From DASZJY01 sp036260255 (lineage in GTDB: Bacteria > Actinomycetota > Acidimicrobiia > Acidimicrobiales > AC-14): a DNA stretch of 64,000 nt. Both the position numbers and the translations under genes were made by a program. Below, in pieces: positions 8,074-15,982 of this stretch. The notes beneath the pieces were generated by a model that did no database searches, was not told where the DNA came from, and saw only the letters and a program-made list of their open reading frames with translations. Position 1 is the first letter of the stretch. Every line of letters starts with the position of its first letter. The stretch lies in the NCBI GenBank assembly GCA_036260255.1, contig DATAAF010000084.1:1-64000 (forward strand). The letters run 5' to 3'.

Positions 8074-8905
8074 CCGCGCCGGTCTGGTAGTAGACGGCGC
8101 CGACCGTTCCCGGCCCGGTATGGGCGCCCACGCTGGGGCCCACCCGGTAGCGGACCAGCTCGACCACCTCGGGAGCGCCGGCCAGGCGGTCGGCGAGCGA
8201 GGCGGCCAGCGCTTCGGCCCCGGAGTCGGCGACCGCCACGCCGACCCGAAGCCCGGCCCCCGCTCCCAGCACCCGGGCGGCCATGACCTCGGCGGCGGCG
8301 TCGAGGTCGCCCGCCTCGGCGACCACCTGCATGGTCCCGCCCGCCATGGTCAGGACGGGGACCGAACCGGCCGCGGTCGCGGTGCCGGTGGCGAGGCGTC
8401 CTCCGGCGCGCGGCAGGTCGAGGGCGCGCACGACGAAGACCATCCCGACCCGTCCGGCGGTCTCCAGAGCGACCGCCTCGGCCTCGTCGATCGACGCCCC
8501 CCGGACGATGGCCTCGGCCGCTTCCCACAGGCAGCAGGTCACGCCGAAGGAGGCCGTCCCCGTGTCGACCACCCGCACCGGCACGGGCGCCGACCGGGCG
8601 GCCAGGCGGGCCGAGTTGACCGTCCCCGAGGTGTTCGAGCCGATGTGCACCGACAGGATCTCGTGGGCCCCCCGCTCGGCCACCGCCCGGTAGGCGTCGG
8701 CGAAGCGGCCGGGGCTGGGCTGGGACGTCGACACGTCGGGCGTGCGCGCTCGGAACAGGTCCCAGAAGGCGTCGGCGTCGAGCTCTACGCCCTCCAGGTA
8801 GGCGGTGCCGTCGACGGTGACGGTGAGCGGGACCACCTCGACGCCGTACCGACGCGCCAACTCCGGCGGGATCTGGGAGCTCGAGTCGGTGACCAGCCCG
8901 ATCAC
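8051..8905 (-). CDS. DegV family fatty-acid-binding protein
   Basis: A 284-residue protein starting GTG-ATC-GGG at 8905. DegV/FakB proteins bind a fatty acid and, with kinase FakA, present it for phosphorylation and entry into phospholipid synthesis. The N-terminal GLVTDSSSQIPPELARRYG, the STSQPSPG segment (around residue 75) and the SNTSGTVNSARLAA segment are characteristic. Its start overlaps the stop of plsY (GTGA), so it is coupled to the enzyme that uses acyl-phosphate. That makes a role in acyl-group supply likely. Confidence 0.9.
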   Translation of the reverse strand: MIGLVTDSSSQIPPELARRYGVEVVPLTVTVDGTAYLEGVELDADAFWDLFRARTPDVSTSQPSPGRFADAYRAVAERGAHEILSVHIGSNTSGTVNSARLAARSAPVPVRVVDTGTASFGVTCCLWEAAEAIVRGASIDEAEAVALETAGRVGMVFVVRALDLPRAGGRLATGTATAAGSVPVLTMAGGTMQVVAEAGDLDAAAEVMAARVLGAGAGLRVGVAVADSGAEALAASLADRLAGAPEVVELVRYRVGPSVGAHTGPGTVGAVYYQTGAVSRPGRR

Positions 8906-9534
8906 GTGACCGCCTGCCGGGCTCGCCGGTCGGCGGCGGCGAAGCGGGAGGCGATCACGACGCTGGTGGCCGCCGCGCTCAGCGGGAGCGTCGGGCCGGG
9001 GACCGGCCCCCACGCGTTGGGCCACCGCCGGCGCCACCACAGCAGGCCGCTGCCCACCCACGCCGCCGACGCCACGACGGTGGCGGGAAAGGCGCGCTTG
9101 CGCACGCGGGCGGCCACGAGGGCCACGACCAGGTCGACCGGGAAATAGGCCGGGAAGGTGGCCAGGCACTGTCCCGAGCTGACCGCCACCCCCTTGCCTC
9201 CCCGGAACCCGTTCCACACCGGCCAGCAGTGCCCGACCACCGCCGCGGTGCCGGCCAGGTTGGCGCCCGCAGCCCCCGCCAGGCGGCCCCCCACCACACA
9301 GGCGAGGGCGCCCTTGGCCATGTCGGCGGCGAGCACGGTCGAGCCCCAGACCTTCCCGAGGGCGGCGATGGCGTTGGCTGCGCCGGGGTTGCCGCTGCCC
9401 GCGGCGCGCAGGTCGGTGGCGCCGCCCGTCGCCAGGCGGGCGGCCACGTCGGCCGACGGCACCGTCCCGAGGAGGTAGCCGGCACCGGCGGCGGCCGCGA
9501 CCCGTGGCGGCGAGCTCCTACGGCCGTTGAACAT
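8902..9534 (-). CDS. plsY: Glycerol-3-phosphate acyltransferase PlsY
   Basis: A 210-residue membrane enzyme that acylates glycerol-3-phosphate from acyl-phosphate to make lysophosphatidate, the first step of phospholipid synthesis. The two catalytic loops are clear: GSGNPGAANA near residue 46 and GHCWPVWNGFRGGKGVAV near residue 100. The ATG at 9534 has a TACGCT hexamer 7 nt upstream and no Shine-Dalgarno, so it is probably leaderless. It forms an operon with degV. Confidence 0.93.
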   Translation of the reverse strand: MFNGRRSSPPRVAAAAGAGYLLGTVPSADVAARLATGGATDLRAAGSGNPGAANAIAALGKVWGSTVLAADMAKGALACVVGGRLAGAAGANLAGTAAVVGHCWPVWNGFRGGKGVAVSSGQCLATFPAYFPVDLVVALVAARVRKRAFPATVVASAAWVGSGLLWWRRRWPNAWGPVPGPTLPLSAAATSVVIASRFAAADRRARQAVT

Positions 9535-9541
9535 CGGCCCG

Positions 9542-9547
9542 AGCGTA
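9542..9547 (-). promoter_or_regulatory. -10 hexamer of a probable leaderless promoter (plsY-degV)
   Basis: On the minus strand TACGCT is followed by 7 nt and then the plsY ATG. It lies back to back with the TAACCT promoter at 9584 of the divergent operon. Confidence 0.6.
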
Positions 9548-9583
9548 GGGCCCTCCTCCGGAGCGTCGTCGGGCGCTGCCCTC

Positions 9584-9589
9584 TAACCT
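9584..9589 (+). promoter_or_regulatory. -10 hexamer of a probable leaderless promoter (ThuA/MocA operon)
   Basis: TAACCT is followed 8 nt later by the GTG at 9598. No Shine-Dalgarno sequence precedes that codon. Confidence 0.55.
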
Positions 9590-9597
9590 TCCCGGCC

Positions 9598-11274
9598 GTG
9601 CGCATCCTCGTGGTGTCGTCGCGCCTCACCGAACGGCGCCGGGGAGCCCTCACCCGGCTGGTGGCCGCGGAGGGCGAGCCGGTGCTGGTGCCGCCGGCCG
9701 CCCTGGAGGCGTCGGTCGACGGCAACCGACCGCAGGCGGTGCTCCTCGACGGTCCCCTCGACCCTCCGGCGCCCGAGGTGGCCGGGCGGCTGGAAGTGTG
9801 GGTCGAGGCGGGTACGTCGCTCGTCGCCGTGGGCACGGCGACGGCGGCCGGCCCGGCCGGCGGATGGGTCGACGTCCTCCGGGCCACCGCCCAACCGCCG
9901 GTGCCTCCCGGCGAGGTCTTCGTCGGGGTGGCCGAGCCCGATCACCCGCTGGTGGCCCGGGTCGACGCCGAGTTCCCGGTCGCCGACGTCTTCCAGCCGC
10001 TGAGCCCGGCCCACGACGCCATGGGCGCCCTGCTGCAGGTGACCTACCGCTTCTGCAACCAGGGCGCGGTCCTCGCCGGCGATCGGGGGCAGGGGCTGGT
10101 GGTCGTCTCCGGCCTGGGCAACACCGACGCCGCCCTCGCCGTGCCGGCGCTGGCCACCGTCCTCCGCCGCGCCCTCCGGGGGCGGGAGCGCCTCCGCCCC
10201 GCCGGGCGCCCACTGGGCGTGGGCATCGTCGGCTACGGCGGCCTCGGCGGCATGGGGCGGCGGCACGGCACCGCGGCCGGAGCCACGGCGGGGCTCGAGC
10301 TGGTGGCCGCCTGCGATACCGACCCGGCCCGCCGCAAGGCCGCCGAACACGACTTCGCGGGAATCCGGGTCCATACCTCCGTCGAGGAGCTGGCCGCCGA
10401 CGGCGCCGTCGACGTGGCCATGGTCGCCACCCCGCCGGTGGCCCACATGTCGATCGTCGCCGCCCTCCTGCGGGCGGGGAAGCACGTCGTCTGCGAGAAG
10501 CCCCTGTGCTTCACCGTGGCCCAGGCCGACCGCCTCTTCGCCCTGGCCCGGGAGCACGACCGGACGCTCACCGTGCACCAGAGCCGGCGGTGGGACCGGG
10601 ACTTCAGGGCCGTCCGGCGTGCAGTCGACGAGGGCCTCCTCGGCGAGGTCTTCAACACCGAGACCTTCGTGGGCGGCTTCGACCACCCGTGCCGGGCCTG
10701 GCACTCGGAGGCCGCGGTGTCCGGGGGGCTGGCCTACGACTGGGGCGCGCACCACGTGGACTGGATCCTGCTGCTCATGGGCTCGGTCCCCGCGAGGGTG
10801 TGGGCCGTCGGCCACAAGCGGGTCTGGCACGACGTCACGAACCTCGACCAGCTGCGGGTGCGCATGCGGTGGGACGACGGGCGGGAGGCCGAGTACGTGG
10901 CGTCGGACGTGGCCGCCGTGCGCCGGCCCAAGTTCTACGTGCAGGGCACCGCCGGCACCCTGGTCGGGCACTACCGTCCGGTGACCTTCGACCGGATCGA
11001 CCCGGCCCGGGGCTACGTGTCCGAGGCGGCCCATCACGCCGAGGCCCCGGCCGACCTGACCGTGGCCCGCTACCGGGGAGCAGGCGGGCTGGAGGAGATG
11101 TCGCTCCCCCTCGAGCCCGAGGTGCCCTTCGCCTTCCACCGCAACCTGGCCAACCACCTCCACCTGGGCGAGCCGCTGGCGGTGGAGCCGCAGTCGGTGC
11201 GGGAGGTGGTGGCGGTGCTGGAGGCGGCGACCCGCTCGGCGGCCGAGGGAGGCCAACCGGTCGACTTTCGGTGA
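9598..11274 (+). CDS. ThuA-like domain fused to Gfo/Idh/MocA oxidoreductase
   Basis: A 558-residue two-domain protein. Residues 1 to about 200 look like a ThuA-type (class I glutamine-amidotransferase-fold) domain: starting RILVVSSR, with HPLVARVD, then VTYRFCNQGAVL and a closing GQGLVVVSGLGNTDAAL. Residues about 207-558 are a Gfo/Idh/MocA dehydrogenase, with the NAD(P)-binding VGIVGYGGLGGMGRRHG, VVCEKPLCF (the conserved Glu-Lys-Pro) and the C-terminal substrate domain. Such enzymes oxidise or epimerise sugars and inositols. The substrate is not known. The stop overlaps a second Gfo/Idh/MocA gene by 4 nt (GTGA). Confidence 0.8.
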   Translation: MRILVVSSRLTERRRGALTRLVAAEGEPVLVPPAALEASVDGNRPQAVLLDGPLDPPAPEVAGRLEVWVEAGTSLVAVGTATAAGPAGGWVDVLRATAQPPVPPGEVFVGVAEPDHPLVARVDAEFPVADVFQPLSPAHDAMGALLQVTYRFCNQGAVLAGDRGQGLVVVSGLGNTDAALAVPALATVLRRALRGRERLRPAGRPLGVGIVGYGGLGGMGRRHGTAAGATAGLELVAACDTDPARRKAAEHDFAGIRVHTSVEELAADGAVDVAMVATPPVAHMSIVAALLRAGKHVVCEKPLCFTVAQADRLFALAREHDRTLTVHQSRRWDRDFRAVRRAVDEGLLGEVFNTETFVGGFDHPCRAWHSEAAVSGGLAYDWGAHHVDWILLLMGSVPARVWAVGHKRVWHDVTNLDQLRVRMRWDDGREAEYVASDVAAVRRPKFYVQGTAGTLVGHYRPVTFDRIDPARGYVSEAAHHAEAPADLTVARYRGAGGLEEMSLPLEPEVPFAFHRNLANHLHLGEPLAVEPQSVREVVAVLEAATRSAAEGGQPVDFR

Positions 11275-12266
11275 CGGCACCGGCGGCGGCGGAGCCCCTG
11301 TCCCCCCTGCGGATGGGAGTGATCGGGGCGACGTCGTGGATCGCCACCCGGGCGGTCCTCCCTGCGATCGTGGCCTCGCCGGCGACTCGGCTCGTCTCGG
11401 TCGCCAGCCGCGATCCCATCGCCGGTGACGAGGTGGCCGCCCGCTTCGCCGCCGAGCGGTCGGCCCCCGACTACGAGGGGCTGCTGGGTGACCCGGACAT
11501 CGAGGCGGTGTACATCCCGCTGCCCAACGGCCTGCACCGGGAGTGGACCGAGCGGGCGGCCGCCGCCGGTCGCCACGTGCTGTGCGAGAAGCCGCTGGCC
11601 CCCTCGGCCCACGACGCCCGGGCCATGGCGGCGGCGTGCCGGGCGGCCGGGGTGGTGCTCATGGAGGCGTACATGACGCCGTTCCATCCCCGCGCCCCGC
11701 TGGTCGGCGAGCTCATGACACGGGGCGTGCTGGGACGGCCTCGTTTCGCCCGGGCCGAGTTCGCCTTCCCCCTCACCGACCCGTCCAACCACCGTTGGCG
11801 GCCCGAGATGGGCGGCGGCGCGTTGCTCGACGTCGGGATCTACTGCCTGTCGCCACTCGTCGAGATCGGCGGCGAGCCTGCGGAGGCGGCGGCCCGGGCG
11901 GTAGTGGCCGGTTCGGGCGTGGACGCTAGCTTCTCCGGCTGGCTCGCCTTCGCCGACGGCTTCACCGCCACCTTCGCCTGCTCGTTCGAAGCTCCCGAGC
12001 GCCAGCTGTTGGAGGTGACGGGGACCGGCGCGTCCGTCACCGTGGACTGGCCGTTCGCCGGAGGGGCCGCCGGGACCCGCCCCCGGGTCACGCACCTCGA
12101 CGGGCGAACCGAGGAGGTGGCCGGTCCCGACGGCGACCCCTACCTGGGCATGGTCGAGCACTTCGCTGCTGCCGTCCGGGGCCGCGCCGACCTCCGCCGG
12201 CCCCCGGCCGCGTCCGTCGCCCTCCTCGAGCTCATCGACCGCCTCCGGCAGGCGGCCTGCCGATGA
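11271..12266 (+). CDS. Gfo/Idh/MocA family oxidoreductase
   Basis: A 331-residue dehydrogenase with a Rossmann start (RMGVIGATSWIATRAV), the EKP motif in HVLCEKPLAPSAHDA, and a C-terminal alpha/beta domain with GGGALLDVGIYCLSP, typical of glucose-fructose oxidoreductase or trans-dihydrodiol dehydrogenase-like members. The first glycine motif is GATSW rather than GxGxxG, as in that subgroup. It overlaps both neighbours by 4 nt, so the three genes form one translationally coupled operon, probably for modification of an unknown sugar or polyol. Confidence 0.88.
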   Translation: MTAPAAAEPLSPLRMGVIGATSWIATRAVLPAIVASPATRLVSVASRDPIAGDEVAARFAAERSAPDYEGLLGDPDIEAVYIPLPNGLHREWTERAAAAGRHVLCEKPLAPSAHDARAMAAACRAAGVVLMEAYMTPFHPRAPLVGELMTRGVLGRPRFARAEFAFPLTDPSNHRWRPEMGGGALLDVGIYCLSPLVEIGGEPAEAAARAVVAGSGVDASFSGWLAFADGFTATFACSFEAPERQLLEVTGTGASVTVDWPFAGGAAGTRPRVTHLDGRTEEVAGPDGDPYLGMVEHFAAAVRGRADLRRPPAASVALLELIDRLRQAACR

Positions 12267-13144
12267 CCGCGATCACCGAGCGCCGGTTCGACGTGGCCGA
12301 GGACGTGTCGCTCTACGCCCGCGACCGGAGGGTGCCCGGCGGCGACGTCGGCGTACCGCCCCTGCCGTTCCTGCTGGTCCACGGACTGGCGTCCAACTGC
12401 CGGCTGTGGGACGGCGTGGCGGCGCGGCTGTTCGAGCTCGGCCATCCGGTGGTCGCCGTCGACCTGCGTGGGCACGGCCGGAGCGACAAGCCCGAGGCGG
12501 GCTACGACTTCGCCACCCTCGCCGCCGACCTGGTTGCGGTGCTCGACCGGCTCGAGTGGCAGCGGGCGGTGGTCGCCGGCCAGTCCATGGGCGGCAACCT
12601 CGCGCTCGAGCTGGCCGCGGTGGCGCCGGCGCGGATCGTCGGAGTGGCTGGAGTCGACGGCGGGGTCGTCGACCTGCAGCGGCGCTGGCCGGTGTGGGAG
12701 GAGGCGGCCGCCGCCCTGGCCCCTCCTCGGTTGGAGGGGACGCCTCGAGGGGAGGTCGAGGCCCACCTCCGCCGAACCCATCCTGACTGGTCCGACGAGG
12801 GGATCGAGGCCTTCCTCGCCAACTTCGAGGCGCTCCCCGACGGCACCGTCCGCCCGTGGCTCACCTTGGAGCGCCACATGGCGCTTGTCCGGTCGATGTG
12901 GGAGCACCGGCCGTTGGCGACGCTGGCGCGGGTGGCCGCCCCGCTCCTGTTGGTAATGGCGGACACCGGCGACGAGTGGGCGGAGGCGAACCGGGAGGAA
13001 GCCCGCCTGGCCCGGGCCGCTCGCCCGGACGTCGACGTCGAGTGGTTCTCGCCCGCCGACCACGACCTGCACGTGCAGCGGCCCCGTGAGGTGGCCGACC
13101 TCCTGCACGACCGCCTCGGACGCGTGGGCGCCACTTCCTCCTAA
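12263..13144 (+). CDS. Alpha/beta-fold hydrolase
   Basis: A 293-residue hydrolase. The oxyanion segment LLVHGLASNCRLW, DLRGHGRSDKP and nucleophile elbow GQSMGG (Ser108) are standard. A late His lies in SPADHDLHVQRP. No family-specific cap motif identifies the substrate; a lactonase or esterase would suit the two sugar-type dehydrogenases upstream, but that is inference from context. It starts by ATGA overlap with the preceding gene. Confidence 0.87.
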   Translation: MTAITERRFDVAEDVSLYARDRRVPGGDVGVPPLPFLLVHGLASNCRLWDGVAARLFELGHPVVAVDLRGHGRSDKPEAGYDFATLAADLVAVLDRLEWQRAVVAGQSMGGNLALELAAVAPARIVGVAGVDGGVVDLQRRWPVWEEAAAALAPPRLEGTPRGEVEAHLRRTHPDWSDEGIEAFLANFEALPDGTVRPWLTLERHMALVRSMWEHRPLATLARVAAPLLLVMADTGDEWAEANREEARLARAARPDVDVEWFSPADHDLHVQRPREVADLLHDRLGRVGATSS

Positions 13145-13147
13145 CGT
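13142..13147 (+). promoter_or_regulatory. -10 hexamer of a probable leaderless promoter (S51/CysRS-like fusion)
   Basis: TAACGT is followed by 7 nt and the GTG at 13155. It overlaps the stop codon of the upstream hydrolase, so this gene has its own promoter. Confidence 0.55.
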
Positions 13148-13154
13148 TGCGTAC

Positions 13155-14426
13155 GTGGCCGCCCCGCTCCCCCGACTCCTGGCGATCATGGGCTCGGGAG
13201 AGACGGCGCCGACGATGAGCGCCGTCCACCGCGACCTCCTCGCCCGGCTGGGCGACGGGCCCGTGCGCGCCGTCCTCCTCGACACGCCGTTCGGGTTCCA
13301 GGGCAACGCCGACGAGCTGTCGGCTCGGGCGGTGCAGTACTTCGCCACCAGCGTGCAGCGGCCGCTCGAGGTGGCGTCGTACCGGTCGGCCGACGAAGTG
13401 GGCTCGCTGGGCTACGAGACCATGCTCAATCGCCTGCGCGACGCCGGTTACGTGTTCGCCGGGCCGGGGAGCCCGTCGTACGCCCTGGCCCAGTGGCGGG
13501 CGAGCCAGGTGCCGGCGGTGCTGGCCGAGAAGCTGCGCGCAGGGGGGTGCATCACCTTTGCCAGCGCCGCCGCCGTCACCCTCGGGCCCTTTGCCCTGCC
13601 GGTGTACGAGATCTACAAGGTGGGGCAGGCGCCGTTCTGGCTCGAAGGGCTCGACCTGATGGGCCAGATCGGGTTGCCGGCGGTCGTCGTGCCGCACTTC
13701 GACAACGCCGAGGGGGGCACCCACGACACCCGGTACTGCTACATGGGCGAGGGTCGGTTGTCGGCCCTCGAAGCCGAGCTACCCGATGAGGTGTTCATCC
13801 TCGGCGTGGACGAGCACACCGCCTGCATCTTCGACGTGGACGCGGGGACGGCGACGGTGGCCGGCCGGGGCAGCGTCACCGTCCGCCGCCGAGGGCGCAT
13901 GGCCAAGCTGCCGTCGGGTGAGACGGTGACCATCGCCGCCCTGCCCGGGTTGGCCGGTGACGCCGGCGCCGGGGCGGTCCCAGTGGCGCCCGCGGCCCCG
14001 GTCGTCGATGAGGGGGGAGCGGTCGTGGCGACGGGCGAGTCGCCCTTTCTCGGAGAGGTGGCCCGGCTCCAGTCCGAGTTCGACGCCGCTATGGCCGAGG
14101 GCGACGCCAAGGGAGCGGTGGCCGCCGTCCTCGCCCTCGACGACCTCCTGGTGGAGTGGTCGCACGAGACCTTCTCGTCGGACGAGTCCGACCGGGGCCG
14201 GGCCGCCCTCCGCTCGATGGTCGTCCGCCTGGGCGAGTCCGCTCATGAGGGCATGCGCGACCCCCGCACGGTCGTCGGCCCCTTCGTCGACGCCCTGCTC
14301 GACGCCCGGGCCCGAGCCCGGGAGGAGCGCCGCTGGCCCGACTCCGACGCCATCCGCGACCGCCTCGTCGACGCCGGGGTCGAGGTGCGCGACACCCCCG
14401 AGGGCACGACGTGGGACCTGCGCTGA
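13155..14426 (+). CDS. Peptidase S51-like domain fused to cysteinyl-tRNA synthetase C-terminal region
   Basis: A 423-residue protein. Residues about 5-265 resemble the peptidase S51 / class I amidotransferase-like fold (cyanophycinase and dipeptidase E relatives): AIMGSGETAPTM at the start, AGPGSPSYALAQW, then a nucleophile-elbow-like ITFASAAAVTLG and VVPHFDNAEGG. After an Ala/Pro linker, residues about 300-423 resemble the DALR-type helical domain and tail of CysRS, ending in ARAREERRWPDSDAIRDR, then VEVRDTPEGTTW. The CysRS catalytic HIGH and KMSKS parts are absent, so it cannot aminoacylate. Function is unknown; binding of tRNA-Cys or a CysRS-like scaffold role is only a hypothesis. tRNA-Glu follows 41 nt later. 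Confidence 0.82.
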   Translation: MAAPLPRLLAIMGSGETAPTMSAVHRDLLARLGDGPVRAVLLDTPFGFQGNADELSARAVQYFATSVQRPLEVASYRSADEVGSLGYETMLNRLRDAGYVFAGPGSPSYALAQWRASQVPAVLAEKLRAGGCITFASAAAVTLGPFALPVYEIYKVGQAPFWLEGLDLMGQIGLPAVVVPHFDNAEGGTHDTRYCYMGEGRLSALEAELPDEVFILGVDEHTACIFDVDAGTATVAGRGSVTVRRRGRMAKLPSGETVTIAALPGLAGDAGAGAVPVAPAAPVVDEGGAVVATGESPFLGEVARLQSEFDAAMAEGDAKGAVAAVLALDDLLVEWSHETFSSDESDRGRAALRSMVVRLGESAHEGMRDPRTVVGPFVDALLDARARAREERRWPDSDAIRDRLVDAGVEVRDTPEGTTWDLR

Positions 14427-14467
14427 CCGGGAGGGGCAGGACGTCCCTGTACGGTGAGGGGACCGCC

Positions 14468-14540
14468 GCCCCCATCGTCTAGCGGCCTAGGACACCACCC
14501 TTTCAAGGTGGCGGCACGGGTTCGAATCCCGTTGGGGGCG
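14468..14540 (+). tRNA. tRNA-Glu (TTC)
   Basis: A 73-nt cloverleaf. The acceptor arms GCCCCCA and TGGGGGC pair fully, the anticodon stem CCACC/GGTGG holds loop CTTTCAA with anticodon TTC, and the T-loop is a regular TTCGAAT. The CCA end is not encoded. A TACGGT hexamer at 14450-14455 is a plausible -10 element 12 nt before the mature 5' end. Confidence 0.95.
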
Positions 14541-14748
14541 CACCCACCGCACGCTCGGCTCCAAGCCGCTCGGCTCGCTCAGACGCCTCGTCGCTTTCGA
14601 CGCAGCGCGACGATGACAGCGGGAGACGTGTCGGGCGCCGGCCGGCGAGGGGAACGTCCGACCTGCTGCTGTCCGGAGCAACCGATGCCTCGAAGGACCG
14701 GGGCGTCTCCTGGCGTGATGCATCTCATCCGAATGACCAGGAGGGGTG

Positions 14749-15147
14749 ATGGCGGATACTTGCCTGTCGGGAATCTGCAACCCGAGACGCACGCAGGGGC
14801 GGGTGGCGAGGCCGAGTGGCCGCGTCAACCTGCTCGTGCTCCAAGGACCCGGGCTCTTCGTGGGCGCGAGCGTCGCCAAGCAGGGCGGTGACACGGACAT
14901 CACCTCCGTGATCCTCGACATCGATGGCCGCAACGTCGTGAACCTCACGTACGCGGCGGCCAGGAACTTCGGGCTGACGCAGCCGAACCCTTTCGGCCTC
15001 GTCCTGCATCAAACCCAGGCAATCGACAACGTCACGATCGGCTATCCGTCACCTCTCCGCTTCGAGCGCGAGCTTGTACTCGCCGTCGACGTCAACGAGC
15101 CGAACGTCGTGCAGGTGACTGCCAACGTCATCCACGGCACGCCCTAG
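14749..15147 (+). CDS. Hypothetical protein between tRNA genes
   Basis: About 132 residues from the ATG at 14749 (a GTG lies one codon earlier). AGGAGG at 14739-14744 is a strong but close ribosome site. The N-terminal 25 residues are basic; the rest alternates short strand-like segments (NLLVLQGPGLFVGASV, then ITSVILDIDGRNVVNL and ERELVLAVDV), suggesting a small beta-rich fold. I recognise no family. By eye its base composition is less GC-rich than the neighbours, so it may be a recent arrival beside the tRNA-Glu. The flanks 14541-14748 and 15148-15393 hold no other gene I can support. Confidence 0.5.
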   Translation: MADTCLSGICNPRRTQGRVARPSGRVNLLVLQGPGLFVGASVAKQGGDTDITSVILDIDGRNVVNLTYAAARNFGLTQPNPFGLVLHQTQAIDNVTIGYPSPLRFERELVLAVDVNEPNVVQVTANVIHGTP

Positions 15148-15260
15148 CTGGTTGGTGGGAACAGCATCTCGACGTCGCGTCGACGGCATGACGCTGAGCT
15201 CTGGCCGTACGGCCGAGGAACTCGGGACCGGCGTGTCCAGTTCGCTAGTTTTGTCGGTCT

Positions 15261-15290
15261 TTGATTTGGGACGAGGAGCCCGCATATCCT
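15261..15290 (+). promoter_or_regulatory. Possible promoter upstream of tRNA-Asp/tRNA-Phe
   Basis: TTGATT (15261-15266) and TATCCT (15285-15290) are separated by 18 nt, a good match to a housekeeping promoter. It is about 100 nt upstream of tRNA-Asp. A second -10-like TAGGCT at 15375-15380 lies 13 nt before the tRNA and may be the closer promoter. Confidence 0.4.
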
Positions 15291-15393
15291 GACGGCGCGG
15301 GTGGGTCGCCGGGCTCCCCAGCCCCCGGATGACCCGCCCGCCCCTCTCCGTGCCGGACCGCACAGAGCACCCACTAGGCTGGGTCGCCCGTAG

Positions 15394-15471
15394 GGTCCTG
15401 TGGTGCAGCTTGGAGTGCACGCCGGCCTGTCAAGCCGGAGGTCGCGAGTTCAAATCTCGTCAGGACCGCCA
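15394..15471 (+). tRNA. tRNA-Asp (GTC)
   Basis: Acceptor arms GGTCCTG and CAGGACC pair. The anticodon stem CCGGC/GCCGG holds CTGTCAA with anticodon GTC. The T-loop is TTCAAAT with one G-T pair in the T-stem. Discriminator G is followed by CCA in the DNA (15469-15471). Only one base separates it from tRNA-Phe, so the two are co-transcribed. Confidence 0.95.
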
Positions 15472-15472
15472 C

Positions 15473-15545
15473 GGTCGGGTAGCTCAGTTGGTAGAGCGCG
15501 CGCCTGAAAAGCGCGAGGTCACCGGATCGACGCCGGTCCCGACCA
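15473..15545 (+). tRNA. tRNA-Phe (GAA) with unusual T-loop
   Basis: A 73-nt cloverleaf: acceptor GGTCGGG/CCCGACC, D-stem GCTC/GAGC, anticodon stem CGCGC/GCGCG around CTGAAAA (anticodon GAA), T-stem ACCGG/CCGGT. The T-loop reads ATCGACG, so position 54 is A instead of the nearly invariant T. All stems pair, so the gene looks intact otherwise. CCA is not encoded. Confidence 0.92.
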
Positions 15546-15574
15546 CCGGCTCGCGAGCAGGAGGCAGACGCCAG

Positions 15575-15952
15575 GTGCAGCAGCCCCACGGAGGGGGAAG
15601 ACAGCGCGCGGTCGCCGCCGTCGCCGCGCTCGTGCTGGCGCTGGTGGCCGCCGCCGGGTGCGCCGGGGAGTCCGAGCGCCGCACGGTGGCGGCCGCCACC
15701 GTCGGCGACAAGCCCGGGTTCAGCCCCGACACCGTCACCGTCCATACCGGCGACAAGGTCGACCTCATCGTCTCGAACGCCACCGACCGCACCCACGGCT
15801 TCGACATCGAGGGGTACGGACTGCCGGCGCGGGTCGTCGATCCCACCCTCCCGCCCGAGCGGGTGCGGTTCACAGCTCGGCGGGCGGGCACGTTCAAGAT
15901 CTACTGCCATCTCCACCCTCAGCACCTGACGGCCACGCTCGTCGTCCTGTGA
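15575..15952 (+). CDS. Cupredoxin-like lipoprotein
   Basis: A 125-residue protein from the GTG at 15575, with AGGAGG at 15559-15564 upstream. The signal peptide ends in a lipobox-like AAAGC. The mature domain has a cupredoxin pattern: KPGFSPDTVTVHTGDKVDL, a ligand His in THGFDIEG, and a C-terminal YCHLHPQHL supplying Cys and His. The usual axial Met is not obvious. Such proteins carry electrons or copper outside the membrane; the partner is unknown. Confidence 0.8.
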   Translation: MQQPHGGGRQRAVAAVAALVLALVAAAGCAGESERRTVAAATVGDKPGFSPDTVTVHTGDKVDLIVSNATDRTHGFDIEGYGLPARVVDPTLPPERVRFTARRAGTFKIYCHLHPQHLTATLVVL

Positions 15953-15970
15953 CCCCGGCGGTGGCGGGGA

Positions 15971-15976
15971 TAGCCT
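15971..15976 (+). promoter_or_regulatory. -10 hexamer of a probable leaderless promoter (amino-acid dehydrogenase)
   Basis: TAGCCT precedes two consecutive GTG codons at 15983 and 15986 by 6 and 9 nt, with no ribosome site. The first GTG fits the leaderless spacing seen elsewhere. Confidence 0.55.
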
Positions 15977-15982
15977 TCTTCG

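Noticed and set aside
14541..15393. An integrated mobile element at the tRNA genes
   Set aside because: No integrase, transposase or flanking direct repeat of a tRNA end could be found; only one small gene is present.
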